NCBI GenBank assembly: GCA_910579085.1
Contig: CAJTRU010000027.1
Location: 1-13,243 of the forward strand
Length of the DNA: 13,243 nt
Direction: 5' to 3'
Source: an uncultured Lachnospiraceae bacterium
GTDB taxonomy: Bacteria > Bacillota > Clostridia > Lachnospirales > Lachnospiraceae
Shown here: positions 1 through 7,370 of the stretch, piece after piece
Layout of the letters: each line of letters begins with the position of its first letter
Position numbering within the stretch: position 1 is the stretch's first letter
Notes under the pieces: generated by a model
What the model saw: the letters and a program-made list of their open reading frames with translations, nothing else
Databases searched by the model: none
Told to the model about the DNA's origin: nothing
Position numbers and translations under genes: made by a program

Positions 1-149
1 AGCGGAAGCGTGCCCCTGTACGGAATATTGTGGCTCTGGCACTAAAAACCGTCCGTCTTACAAAAACACAAGATAACTGTAAATTATCCACCATATTATG
101 GAAGTTATATAGAAATTTATAATGGTATTTTTTATATATCTGGACAGAT
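1..149. other. Left edge, no supported gene
   Basis: These bases lie downstream of the C39-like gene. The first 60 or so are visibly richer in G and C than the rest of the window. One plus-strand frame (2-76) stays open from the edge to a TAA and could be the last residues of a gene ending from the left. One minus-strand frame runs from an ATG at 94 off the edge, but it has no ribosome binding site. Neither can be supported from so few codons. No clear terminator for the minus-strand operon is seen here, because the weak CTGGA/TCCAG pairing near 140-174 is not followed by a T-run on that strand. Confidence 0.3.
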
Positions 150-1040
150 TTATTGTATATATCCAGGTTTTACCCAGTTTCCATCTGATTTTTTGTGTTT
201 CCATGTATCGTTTCTGCTATTATAATTTCCAGCTATAAGATACTGCCATTGGCTTGCGGTTTTTAGTGATTTATAAATTTTATCCAGCCCTACACGCTGC
301 CTGTTATGGTCTGGGTCGCCAGAGTCTGCCAGAAACACAGTGTCATTTTCTTTATTATATGAAAATATTGTCACATAGTGTCCAGGTGTATCTGTCCAGT
401 AGCATCTGGAATTATTACTGCTTATAAGCACTATGCTACATTCTGCTTCTGATATATGTTTTCTGAAAGTCTTGTAACTGTCTGGTTTGAGTTTAAGGCT
501 TGTACTAAAACCAAGCTTATTAAGTGCAGTATCCATATAATCCCATGCAATAGCACCGCCTCCGCCATATCCAGTATTATTTCTTGTAAAATTGTACATA
601 TCAACAGGGTTACACTGGTATGTGCTTATGGTTGAATATACATTGGCAAGGCAGCACAGCCCGCAGCCAAATCCTCCGAATGAACCACCATCATAAAATT
701 CTTGTCCCCATGAACCTGACCAGTCAATACGGTTTTCCCATGATTTAGGGCCTTGTAGAAATGTAAATATACTTTCTTCACTATATACAGGATATTCTTT
801 TATAACAGGGTGTTCTTTTTCTGGTGCAGGGGTTAATACTATTATTTTTTCATGTGACGGCTTTGGCGAAGCAGTAACTACAGCCATTGTAGTTACCGCT
901 CCGCCTATATTAGTTTCTATATATAATTGCCTTATTGTGTATACAGCAGATATTATTACCAGGATAAAGTTAATTCCAGCCATTGTATAAACTATCTGCT
1001 GCCGGTTTCTTTTTATTATTTTTTTAATTTTATGGCTCAT
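150..1040 (-). CDS. Membrane-anchored C39-like cysteine peptidase domain protein
   Basis: The 296-aa product has a short basic cytoplasmic N-terminus, one hydrophobic segment at residues about 17-39, and a linker rich in Pro, Ser and Lys to about residue 95. A papain-fold domain of the peptidase C39-like (C39_2) type follows. The likely catalytic Cys is C126 in GFGCGLCCLAN, with C129 and C130 beside it, the His is H221 in GHYVTIFSYN, and the Asp is D239 in ADSGDPD. The topology places the domain outside the cell. Family members act on peptides or have lost activity, and no substrate is evident here. The gene starts 11 nt after the GH31 stop codon. Its Shine-Dalgarno AGGAA (1049-1053) overlaps that TAG, so the two genes are probably co-transcribed and translationally coupled. 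No ABC transporter domain is present, so this is not a bacteriocin exporter. The domain call is fairly sure; the role is unknown. Confidence 0.8.
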   Translation of the reverse strand: MSHKIKKIIKRNRQQIVYTMAGINFILVIISAVYTIRQLYIETNIGGAVTTMAVVTASPKPSHEKIIVLTPAPEKEHPVIKEYPVYSEESIFTFLQGPKSWENRIDWSGSWGQEFYDGGSFGGFGCGLCCLANVYSTISTYQCNPVDMYNFTRNNTGYGGGGAIAWDYMDTALNKLGFSTSLKLKPDSYKTFRKHISEAECSIVLISSNNSRCYWTDTPGHYVTIFSYNKENDTVFLADSGDPDHNRQRVGLDKIYKSLKTASQWQYLIAGNYNSRNDTWKHKKSDGNWVKPGYIQ

Positions 1041-1051
1041 ACAGGTATTTC

Positions 1052-3388
1052 CTAAATATTTATTTCAACACTTGTAGTACCTGCTTTAGCTTCTGCTGTT
1101 TTGCCATATGCTGTTACCTTAAAGTTTTTATCTGTAGCAGCATAAGAAACTGTAATTACATTGCCATTCCTTGTTGCAGTTATATCTGTGATTTTATTGG
1201 ATTCACTGTCATAAATAACAGTTTCTGCTGTCTTGCCATCTTCAAGGCCATAGATAACAGCTTCTGCGTTATCCAGATAGTCATATACAACATCCATGTC
1301 AAAATCACCAAATGTTATAATGCTGTTTGGACGTACAAGTATTGGTGTCTGGAAATAATCACATGTCTTTGAGTAGTACCTGCCACCCTCATAAGTTTCG
1401 CCACTCTGGATATCTGTCCATGTGCCACAGTCTGGCAGATAGAATTCTGCTGTACCAGCTTCATTCATTACAGGTACTATACACAGGCTGTCACCAAGCA
1501 TATATTGCTGGTCAAGGTATTTACATGCTGTTTCACCTGTAAATGCAACTATCATTGAACGCATCATTGGGATACCTGTTATATGTGTCTTGTTTGCCTG
1601 TGCCCAGAGGTAAGGCATAAGGCTGCCCTTAATATTTACATAGTGGCGCAGTACATCACATGCTTCATCGTCATATGCCCAAGGCACTCTGTAAGAGGTT
1701 GAGCCATGCAGGCGGCTGTGTGTTGAAAGGCATCCAAATGCACACCATCTCTTATAAATATCTGCTGGTGCTGTTGCTTCAAACCCGCCCATATCATGTG
1801 AGAAGAAGCCAAAACCTGATGAGCAGAGTGATAAACCGCCATGAAGTGTTTCTGACATAGCAGAGTAATCAGCATAACAGTCACCACCCCAGTGTACAGG
1901 GAATTTCTGTCCTCCAACAGTAGCACTTCTTGCAAAGAGGCAGGCTTTATCTTTGCCGTAGTATTCTTCCAGTGCTTCAAATATTACTTTATTGTAGAGG
2001 TATGTGTAGTAATTGTGCATCTTAACTGGGTCCATGCCATTATAATATGTGCATTTTGTAGGAATTCTCTCGCCAAAATCTGTTTTTATATTATTAACAC
2101 CCATATCAAAAAGTGTTTTTAAAAGCCCTTTGTACCAGTCACATGCTTCTGGGTTTGTAAAGTCAACTATTGCCATGCCTGGCTGCCATAAATCAGATTG
2201 GAATACGCTTCCGTCAGGGTTTTTAATAAAATATCCGTTCTCTTTTCCAATGTCAAAGAGTTTTGACTGCTGGCCAATATATGAATTAATCCATACACAA
2301 ATTTCAAGCCCTTTGTCATGCAGCCTTTTAAGCATACCTTCAGGGTCTGGGAACATATCCTTATCCCATTCAAAGTTACACCATTCGTATTCTTTCATCC
2401 AGAAACAGTCAAAGTGGAATACCTGGAGAGGTATTTTCCTTTCTGCCATTCCGTCAATAAAGCTGTTTACTGTTTCTTCATCATAGCTTGTTGTAAATGA
2501 TGTTGAAAGCCATAAACCAAAGGAATAAGCAGGAGGAAGTGCAGGCTTTCCTGTAAGTGTTGTATAGTTTTCAAGTACATGTTCAAGGTTGCTGCCGCCA
2601 ATAACAAAATATTCAAGCTGTTCACCTGGAAGTGTAAATGTAACTTTTGAAACTGTATCAGAGTTTACCTCAAATGATACTTTATCTGAACTGTTTACAA
2701 ATATTCCATAGCTCTTTGATGAAATATAAAATGGAATATTCTTATAACTCTGGTCTGAACATGTACCGCCATCATTATTCCATGTTTCAACTACCTGTCC
2801 ATTTTTAACAAACGGGGTAAATTTCTCACCAAAACCATAAATACATTCGCCAATATCAGTTTTTAACTGTTCCCTGATATATGTTGTATGGGCATCCTGT
2901 GGATAATTAAAGAATTCATCATCTTCCTGCAGGTTCAGGCGTGCATTGGCCGTAAACTGGCTTTCAGAAATTATTGAAGTTGACCTCCATGCACCGCCTG
3001 TAAGATATTTGTCTTTATAATAGTATGCAACATCCCATTCATCACCAGTTTTGATAACAAGCTTTGTATCACCTGTAACCATTATCACTTCGTCTTCTGT
3101 CCTTGTAATGGATGGTACATAGCCTGTGTCCTCATTAAGTTCAAACTGTGGTATATTATCAAGGCCGCCCCTGTAGTGGTCAATGTGTACTTTAATAATA
3201 TTTTCAGAAGTAGAAGTATAAGTAATCTCAAGGTTAGGGCCTCCAAGTGTCATGCCCCTGTGCTTGACAGTGTATGGTGTAGCAAGCACCTTAATTGAAT
3301 TTGCTGTTGTTTCTACTTTGTATGCCTGTGAAGCATAATTTACATTATAACCTTTTTTGCTTAACCAGAAACCATCTGCTACCTTCAT
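1052..3388 (-). CDS. yicI: GH31 alpha-xylosidase (YicI-like)
   Basis: This 778-aa protein is close to the length of E. coli YicI (772 aa) and would hydrolyse terminal alpha-1,6-linked xylose from xyloglucan-derived oligosaccharides such as isoprimeverose. It has no signal peptide, so it acts in the cytoplasm on imported oligosaccharides. An N-terminal beta-sandwich (about 1-280) is followed by the catalytic barrel and C-terminal beta domains. The predicted nucleophile is D437 in KTDFGERIP, and the predicted acid/base is D503 in HWGGDC. HFDCFWM (325-331) matches the YicI-type active-site segment, and RSATVGGQKFP (487-497) precedes the acid/base. The ATG is preceded by AAGGGAG at a suitable distance. 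The gene heads a likely two-gene unit with the C39-like gene. No sugar transporter or glycan regulator is in the window. Alpha-glucosidase activity is the main alternative, but the motifs favour alpha-xylosidase. Confidence 0.92.
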   Translation of the reverse strand: MKVADGFWLSKKGYNVNYASQAYKVETTANSIKVLATPYTVKHRGMTLGGPNLEITYTSTSENIIKVHIDHYRGGLDNIPQFELNEDTGYVPSITRTEDEVIMVTGDTKLVIKTGDEWDVAYYYKDKYLTGGAWRSTSIISESQFTANARLNLQEDDEFFNYPQDAHTTYIREQLKTDIGECIYGFGEKFTPFVKNGQVVETWNNDGGTCSDQSYKNIPFYISSKSYGIFVNSSDKVSFEVNSDTVSKVTFTLPGEQLEYFVIGGSNLEHVLENYTTLTGKPALPPAYSFGLWLSTSFTTSYDEETVNSFIDGMAERKIPLQVFHFDCFWMKEYEWCNFEWDKDMFPDPEGMLKRLHDKGLEICVWINSYIGQQSKLFDIGKENGYFIKNPDGSVFQSDLWQPGMAIVDFTNPEACDWYKGLLKTLFDMGVNNIKTDFGERIPTKCTYYNGMDPVKMHNYYTYLYNKVIFEALEEYYGKDKACLFARSATVGGQKFPVHWGGDCYADYSAMSETLHGGLSLCSSGFGFFSHDMGGFEATAPADIYKRWCAFGCLSTHSRLHGSTSYRVPWAYDDEACDVLRHYVNIKGSLMPYLWAQANKTHITGIPMMRSMIVAFTGETACKYLDQQYMLGDSLCIVPVMNEAGTAEFYLPDCGTWTDIQSGETYEGGRYYSKTCDYFQTPILVRPNSIITFGDFDMDVVYDYLDNAEAVIYGLEDGKTAETVIYDSESNKITDITATRNGNVITVSYAATDKNFKVTAYGKTAEAKAGTTSVEINI

Positions 3389-3482
3389 TGTAATCTCCCT
3401 TCGTTCTTAAAGAATTCCACAAGTATAAAATAACTTCCTGTGGGTTTGCTGTATTAAAAATTTTGTTTTCCTGTCTTTTATG

Positions 3483-3510
3483 GTTATAAGTATACTGCTG
3501 TATTTGGCAG
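3483..3510 (-). promoter_or_regulatory. Candidate promoter for the GH31 gene
   Basis: On the minus strand CTGCCA (3510-3505) is separated by 16 nt from TATAAC (3488-3483), about 95 nt upstream of the GH31 start. The -35 matches consensus at 4 of 6 positions and the -10 at 5 of 6. In AT-rich DNA such matches are common, so this is only a candidate. I saw no cre-like catabolite site nearby. Just upstream, a 5-bp stem (3562-3576) that includes the stop codon of the preceding gene runs into several T residues on this strand and could be a weak terminator separating the two units. Confidence 0.28.
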
Positions 3511-3570
3511 GCGTCTATAATTATTAGCATGATTTTTAACACTATTTTGATGTTTTGCAAAAACTGTGGG

Positions 3571-4305
3571 TCAGTTAGCTGCTGGATTAATGCTTGTTTT
3601 AACCTGGTCTGTATATACATAGGCATAGAAATCCGTATAATACATATTTCCGCCGCTGTTGTCTGGGGAGTTTTTAATATCATAACAGGCAAGTTCCAGT
3701 CTGCATAATAATGCATATTTCCCCGCCTTAGTCTGTCCTTCGCTTATCTTATGGGTTTCATAAGCATCTATTACAAAATTATTAGATACACAGTATTCTG
3801 CCGCAATAGCATACATAGTATTATCAAGTATTTCTGTATCTATATCAGGTCTTTTATCAAGGGGAACTTGATTTAATTGCAGTATTTGCATGTTCTGGTA
3901 CTTGTTGTACCAGTCTGTATCATTGGTATTAATTTTGGCATTGTAAACACGGCATAAATCATATTCATAATAATAGGTTTCATCCCTGTCAAATACGCCA
4001 TTAACTGCAAGTATAATAATTAATGCTGCCGATATGGCAAATGCGCTGCATACACGTATTATATGCCTGCGCCGTTGTTCTTTTTTAAACTGCCTGCGCC
4101 TTTTTATCTCAGCTTCATCAGCAAGGCCAGCCTTGTCAATTACATTCCATGAGAGTTTTTCATTAAATACCTGGTTTTTATGTATACCTGCCTTTATGCT
4201 GCACATCCATACAATATCATCCTTGCTGGCATTTTCTAATACATTATCAAGCCATTCACGCTGTTCTTCTCTGGTAATTTTATTTTTATTACTAGATAAT
4301 CCCAT
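3571..4305 (-). CDS. Probable anti-sigma factor, single-pass membrane protein
   Basis: The 244-aa product has a charged N-terminal cytoplasmic region (about 1-82, ending in a strongly basic stretch RRRQFKKEQRRR), one membrane segment at about 83-104, and a C-terminal extracytoplasmic part rich in Tyr and Asp. I recognise no named domain. The anti-sigma role is inferred from topology and context: its ATG lies inside the 3' end of the ECF sigma gene in another frame, with a 14-nt overlap. It has its own strong Shine-Dalgarno AAGGAGGG (4312-4319). This overlap is typical of sigma/anti-sigma pairs, where the membrane protein holds the sigma factor until a surface signal arrives. No zinc-finger anti-sigma motif (HxxxCxxC) is visible in the N-terminus, so it is not of that common type. 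Confidence 0.65.
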   Translation of the reverse strand: MGLSSNKNKITREEQREWLDNVLENASKDDIVWMCSIKAGIHKNQVFNEKLSWNVIDKAGLADEAEIKRRRQFKKEQRRRHIIRVCSAFAISAALIIILAVNGVFDRDETYYYEYDLCRVYNAKINTNDTDWYNKYQNMQILQLNQVPLDKRPDIDTEILDNTMYAIAAEYCVSNNFVIDAYETHKISEGQTKAGKYALLCRLELACYDIKNSPDNSGGNMYYTDFYAYVYTDQVKTSINPAAN

Positions 4306-4843
4306 AACAATCCCTCCTTAATTTTTCTAATGCACGTTTTGCCCTTTTTTCTACTGCATTTTTGGTAAGTCCAAGCCCCTTGCCTATTTCTTTGGCAGTC
4401 ATGCTATAATAGTATTTTTGTATGATTATTACAGAGTCAGGCTCACCAAGTGCCTTAATTGCTTCAAAAACCATGTGGTTTTGTTCTTTTCTTATAACTT
4501 CCTGTTCGGAAGTGCCAGAAGCAGGCAGCAGGTTTTCGCTTTCTTCCCACTGGATATATTCTGCACCAGGGCTTTTCCGCTGGTAATACTTTATAATTTT
4601 GCGGTTAGTTATAATTAGCAGGATTGTTTTAATACTGCCTTTTTCTAAGTCGATTTTACTACGGTACTGGTAAATATCAAAAAATATATCACTAACACAT
4701 TCCTCTATATCTTCCCTGCAAAATTTGCCAGAAAGTTTCCCATATGCAACAGACCATACAAGGCCGCCATATATATCTGCCAGTTTCCTTATTCCGTCCT
4801 GCGGTGAGGTGTTAAGAAGCAGAAGCAGTTCTTTATCATCCAT
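4292..4843 (-). CDS. ECF-type RNA polymerase sigma factor
   Basis: The 183-aa protein has the two-domain plan of sigma-70 ECF factors. Region 2 lies at about 20-90, with an acidic EDIEECVSDIFFDIY stretch followed by a long basic helix ending ITNRKIIKYYQRK. A variable linker follows, then region 4 at about 120-178, with a helix-turn-helix in SMTAKEIGKGLGLTKNAVEK and a basic end (RAKRALEKLRR). It would direct RNA polymerase to a small regulon in response to an envelope or other signal, and its partner is probably the overlapping downstream membrane gene. ATG 4843 was chosen because AAAGGAT sits 6 nt upstream. A perfect 8-bp hairpin lies directly upstream of that ribosome binding site. Which genes it controls cannot be read from the window; I found no matching bipartite promoter in front of the GH31 or surface-protein genes. 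Confidence 0.88.
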   Translation of the reverse strand: MDDKELLLLLNTSPQDGIRKLADIYGGLVWSVAYGKLSGKFCREDIEECVSDIFFDIYQYRSKIDLEKGSIKTILLIITNRKIIKYYQRKSPGAEYIQWEESENLLPASGTSEQEVIRKEQNHMVFEAIKALGEPDSVIIIQKYYYSMTAKEIGKGLGLTKNAVEKRAKRALEKLRRDCYGII

Positions 4844-4858
4844 TTTTTATCCTTTCAT

Positions 4859-4880
4859 CTGCCAGGAATAACCCTGGCAG
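4859..4880 (-). promoter_or_regulatory. Hairpin just upstream of sigma-factor ribosome binding site
   Basis: CTGCCAGG and CCTGGCAG form a perfect 8-bp stem with a 6-nt loop. It ends only a few bases before the AAAGGAT of the sigma gene. There is no adjacent T-run on either strand, so it is not a standard terminator. If transcribed it would sit in the 5' leader. It could block or expose the ribosome binding site, protect the mRNA, or bind a protein as DNA. The function is inference. Confidence 0.5.
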
Positions 4881-5000
4881 TATAGCAAGGTTTTTTGTAT
4901 TTATAGTATTATTGCCATATTTTATATTAAAACCGCCATAAAAAAACAGGTTTGTGGCAGATAAGGGAAAATTTATAATCCGGACTGGGTTTTCTCCATA

Positions 5001-5042
5001 AATAAAACCCGCTGTTACTTTTTATTATAGTAAAAGCGGGTT
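5001..5042 (-). terminator. Rho-independent terminator after the metal-binding lipoprotein gene
   Basis: On the minus strand AACCCGCT pairs with AGCGGGTT. After one mismatch the stem continues TTACT/AGTAA around an AT-rich loop, and it is followed by TTTTATTT. It begins about 18 nt after the stop codon of the lipoprotein gene. It therefore closes the regulator-lipoprotein operon and separates it from the sigma-factor unit. Confidence 0.85.
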
Positions 5043-5059
5043 GCCTTTTATTAATTATA

Positions 5060-6052
5060 CTATTCTGCCAAAGCTGCTTTTAACACTTCTGCATTTTCTT
5101 TCATTAAACTATAGTAAGTTACACCATTGTCAAACTGTTCTTTTGTAACATTATGGCATGTGTTAAACGTCATAACTTTTGCACCTGTTGTTTCTGCTAT
5201 TGCATCTGCTACTTTAGGGCTGGTAAGTTCAACTTTTAATATAACATGTATATTTTCATTTATTGCTTTATCTGTAAGAAATGCTATTATATCTGCACTG
5301 GGTTCAGTTTCGGAACTGCATCCTGCAAATGCAGCATTATAATCCAGGCCATATTCATCTACAAAATATCTTAGCGGAAACCTGTCTGCAAAAAGAAGGT
5401 GTTTTTTACCAGAGGAATTTACAATTTCCCTGAATTCATTATCAATTTCCTTAAGTCTGTTAATATATTCCCTGGCATTTTCCTGGTAATACTCTGAATT
5501 GTCCTTATCTGCCATTGACAGGATATCTGCAATTTTTGAAACGATTTTAATAGCATTAACTGGCGAAGTCCATATATGCTCATCAATTTCCTCGGCTTCA
5601 CCGTTATCTTCAGTTTCAGAACTATGGTTATGGTCTTTATGCAGCCCTGTAACGTCCTCCTCTGTTACAGTTTCTACATAATCCATCATTTTTTCCTCTA
5701 TAATATTTTTATTTGATGCTGCTTCAAGAACCTGGCTGGTCCATCCTTCCGTTTCACCGCCATTATAAATAATAATATCTGCCTTTCCAATATTTATCAT
5801 ATCAGAAGCAACAGGTTCAAATGAATGGGTGTCCATACCTGCTGGTACAATTAGTTTTATATCAGCTTTATCACCTGCAATCTGCCGTGTAAAATCGTAA
5901 TATGGGAAAATAGTAGTTACAATACTTAGTTTACCATTACTATTGCCCTCTGTTTGTGTATTATTTTTTCCGCATCCTGTAAAAAGGACTGGAAAACATA
6001 GTAAAAGTAGTAATATTTTAAGGGCATAAATGCTTTTAATAAAAGTTTTCAT
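5060..6052 (-). CDS. Zinc/manganese ABC transporter substrate-binding lipoprotein (ZnuA/AdcA family)
   Basis: The 330-aa protein has a lipoprotein signal (hydrophobic core about 11-24, lipobox ending C27). A cluster A-1/ZnuA-type metal-binding fold follows: KLSIVTTIFPYYDFTRQIAGD opens the mature domain. H76 in DTHSFEP and H159 in DEHIWTSP are the expected first two metal ligands. A His-rich acidic loop (HKDHNHSSE, 138-146) lies between them, as in zinc-binding members. Where classic ZnuA has its third His (HDAFGYF-like), this protein has FADRFPLRYF, seen in a clostridial subgroup. An acidic segment CSSETEPSAD follows and may supply another ligand. The gene lies 35 nt after a Fur-family regulator and is followed by a terminator, so permease and ATPase partners must be encoded elsewhere. 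Zinc is the likeliest metal because of the His loop and the regulator; manganese is possible. Confidence 0.88.
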   Translation of the reverse strand: MKTFIKSIYALKILLLLLCFPVLFTGCGKNNTQTEGNSNGKLSIVTTIFPYYDFTRQIAGDKADIKLIVPAGMDTHSFEPVASDMINIGKADIIIYNGGETEGWTSQVLEAASNKNIIEEKMMDYVETVTEEDVTGLHKDHNHSSETEDNGEAEEIDEHIWTSPVNAIKIVSKIADILSMADKDNSEYYQENAREYINRLKEIDNEFREIVNSSGKKHLLFADRFPLRYFVDEYGLDYNAAFAGCSSETEPSADIIAFLTDKAINENIHVILKVELTSPKVADAIAETTGAKVMTFNTCHNVTKEQFDNGVTYYSLMKENAEVLKAALAE

Positions 6053-6087
6053 TGATTTCCTCGTTTCTGGTTAATATTTTAACCGTT

Positions 6088-6507
6088 TTATTTATCATAA
6101 AGGCATTTGCTGCATGTACCATAAAACATTGTCCGGTGTGGGTTTACATTAAAGTTGTGTTCTTCAAGTACATGTGAATATAAATCTTGCATATGGCTGC
6201 ATCCCATATTTGTAATTTTGCCACAGTTTTCACATTTTAAAAGAAACTGGCAGTTATTTTGTGAAATGTCATCATGTATATACTGGTAACAAGCACCACT
6301 ATTGCCATCAAGTACAATTTTTTGTACAATACCTTCTTTCTGGAATTTTTCAAGATGCCTGTATATAGTAGTAGTACCAACAGGTGTACCTTGTTCTTTT
6401 AAATGTTTTGCAATCTGGCTGACAGTTATATATCCGTTTTTATTATTTTCCATAAAGCTAAGGATAGCCTGCTGCTGTTTTGTATGGTATGAATTTGAAG
6501 AGTTCAT
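6088..6507 (-). CDS. Fur-family metalloregulator, probably zinc-sensing (Zur-like)
   Basis: The 139-aa protein has the Fur-family plan. An N-terminal winged helix carries the recognition segment TTTIYRHLEKFQKEGIV (45-61). The C-terminal dimerisation domain carries two CxxC pairs, CENC (92-95) and CSKC (132-135), which hold the structural zinc. Further His and Cys residues (H78, C86, C103, H105, H112, H117, H124) could form the sensing site. It would act as a metal-loaded repressor on DNA. The zinc assignment rests mainly on its neighbour, a ZnuA-like lipoprotein gene 35 nt downstream in the same unit; Fur or PerR function is not excluded. The ATG has a strong AAAGGAGG (6516-6523). Palindromes beside its promoter suggest the operon represses itself. 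Confidence 0.85.
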   Translation of the reverse strand: MNSSNSYHTKQQQAILSFMENNKNGYITVSQIAKHLKEQGTPVGTTTIYRHLEKFQKEGIVQKIVLDGNSGACYQYIHDDISQNNCQFLLKCENCGKITNMGCSHMQDLYSHVLEEHNFNVNPHRTMFYGTCSKCLYDK

Positions 6508-6542
6508 AGTAAATGCCTCCTTTGATTTTGAAAACCTTTTTC

Positions 6543-6570
6543 ATTTTAACAGAAAGAAAATATTTGTCAA
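6543..6570 (-). promoter_or_regulatory. Promoter of the Fur-family regulator / metal lipoprotein operon
   Basis: On the minus strand a perfect TTGACA (6570-6565) is separated by 16 nt from TAAAAT (6548-6543), which matches the -10 consensus at 5 of 6 positions. The expected start of transcription is about 20-25 nt before the ribosome binding site. This is one of the two best sigma-A promoters in the window. Confidence 0.75.
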
Positions 6571-6571
6571 T

Positions 6572-6587
6572 TTGTCCAACAGGACAA
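6572..6587. promoter_or_regulatory. Palindrome next to the -35 box, candidate metalloregulator operator
   Basis: TTGTCC-AACA-GGACAA is a perfect 6-4-6 dyad that ends one base from the -35 hexamer of the regulator's promoter. A dimeric repressor bound here would hinder RNA polymerase. The layout does not match the 7-1-7 Fur, PerR or Zur boxes of Bacillus subtilis, so if the Fur-family protein binds here its site is of a different type. Binding is inference. Confidence 0.5.
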
Positions 6588-6602
6588 TATTTATTAAAAG
6601 TA

Positions 6603-6614
6603 CACTTATAAGTG
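6603..6614. promoter_or_regulatory. 12-bp palindrome upstream of the regulator promoter
   Basis: CACTTATAAGTG is a perfect palindrome. Its centre is 29 bp from the centre of the TTGTCC dyad, nearly three helical turns. Its AT-rich core looks more like a Fur-family box than the neighbouring dyad does. It could be the true operator, a second site, or a site for a divergent promoter. Confidence 0.35.
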
Positions 6615-6648
6615 CTATATTTGCAAATTATGGATATTATCAGTAAAA

Positions 6649-6681
6649 AATTTTAAAAAAGTGCTAAACTTTTTTAAAATT
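6649..6681. repeat. 14-bp AT-rich inverted repeat
   Basis: AATTTTAAAAAAGT and ACTTTTTTAAAATT are exact inverted copies around a 5-nt centre (GCTAA). The stem has only two G-C-type pairs. It is therefore a poor classical terminator, although it has A- and T-runs on both sides and could end transcription weakly from either direction. It sits between the minus-strand and plus-strand halves of the window. Confidence 0.5.
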
Positions 6682-6918
6682 AGGACGAAATACTTTACAA
6701 GAGTTATATGTAGTATAGATGGATTTTAAAATGCAGAATTAGCTCAGCAGGCTGGTATAACCAGTTACTGCAAATATACCAGGAGCAAGCCCGTTAATAA
6801 CAAGGCCTGTTCTTGCAAATGCAATATAGCTGCAGGATATATACATATATAAGGGGATGCAGACATGCAATTTATGCAAGGTGCCGTACCACCTTGTGCA
6901 ATTGTAGTGTGTACATTG

Positions 6919-6942
6919 CCAGATATACTAGTATATATCTGG
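6919..6942. repeat. 9-bp perfect hairpin
   Basis: CCAGATATA and TATATCTGG pair around the loop CTAGTA. No T-run follows on either strand, so it is not a usual terminator. Confidence 0.45.
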
Positions 6943-7024
6943 GCTGTTTGCATTATGCAGGATGCGGGTGATATATACCAGGGTTTTTACTAATACTTTT
7001 TGGGCAAAGAGTTTTAGTGGCGGG

Positions 7025-7046
7025 GATGCCAAGGGGCATTGGCATC
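7025..7046. repeat. Hairpin with two alternative pairings
   Basis: GATGCCAA pairs with TTGGCATC (8 bp, loop GGGGCA). The same left arm can instead form a shorter stem ATGCC/GGCAT with a 4-nt loop, because GGCAT occurs twice (7035-7039 and 7041-7045). The two folds exclude each other. Confidence 0.45.
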
Positions 7047-7121
7047 TGGAGCATATACCTTTTATCCCTTGCATATATAATTATTGTTATATTTTTACAC
7101 CATAAGGCGTAATATTCTTTT

Positions 7122-7146
7122 ACAGGTGAAAGGGCATCACCTGTAT
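7122..7146. repeat. 9-bp perfect hairpin
   Basis: TACAGGTGA and TCACCTGTA pair around a 7-nt loop (AAGGGCA). There is no adjacent T-run. It is either an RNA structure in a leader or a protein-binding dyad. Confidence 0.45.
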
Positions 7147-7370
7147 AAAGTATCAGGACATTAGAGAATGGCAGATTAATACAAGAGGCATAATAGCATA
7201 CATAGTTTGCCTGGCTGTGAGGGAAAGGTGCCAGTCAGATTATACATATATTATGTTTTATGTATTGGTTTATGGTGTGGGCTTTGGCTGGTATTATTGC
7301 AGCCTGCTTATATGTTATAGGGCATATGCATTTTATTAGTCCATTTAATGTGTTTTTCCGTATAGCTCTT

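Noticed and set aside
1..94. Minus-strand frame from ATG at 94 running off the left edge
   Set aside because: It has only 31 codons, no Shine-Dalgarno and no recognisable protein content.
150..1040. Bacteriocin-processing ABC exporter based on the C39-like domain
   Set aside because: The protein has only one membrane segment and no ATPase domain, and no double-glycine leader peptide gene is nearby.
3345..3716. 123-codon minus-strand frame across the anti-sigma gene and the GH31 start
   Set aside because: It overlaps two better-supported genes in other frames, covers the GH31 ribosome binding site and lacks its own start signal.
6655..6672. Half of a CIRCE-like element (GTGCTAA) near the AT-rich inverted repeat
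   Set aside because: Full CIRCE needs TTAGCACTC-N9-GAGTGCTAA; only one half is present and no heat-shock gene is nearby.
6735..6783. tRNA-like stretch (TTAGCTCAG followed by GGCTGGTA)
   Set aside because: It recalls a tRNA D-arm, but there is no anticodon arm, no T-arm (GGTTCGA) and no acceptor pairing. It instead forms a small CTGGT/ACCAG hairpin.
6765..6953. 62-codon minus-strand reading frame
   Set aside because: There is no ribosome binding site, and it crosses two perfect hairpins. The protein content looks random, so it is treated as non-coding.
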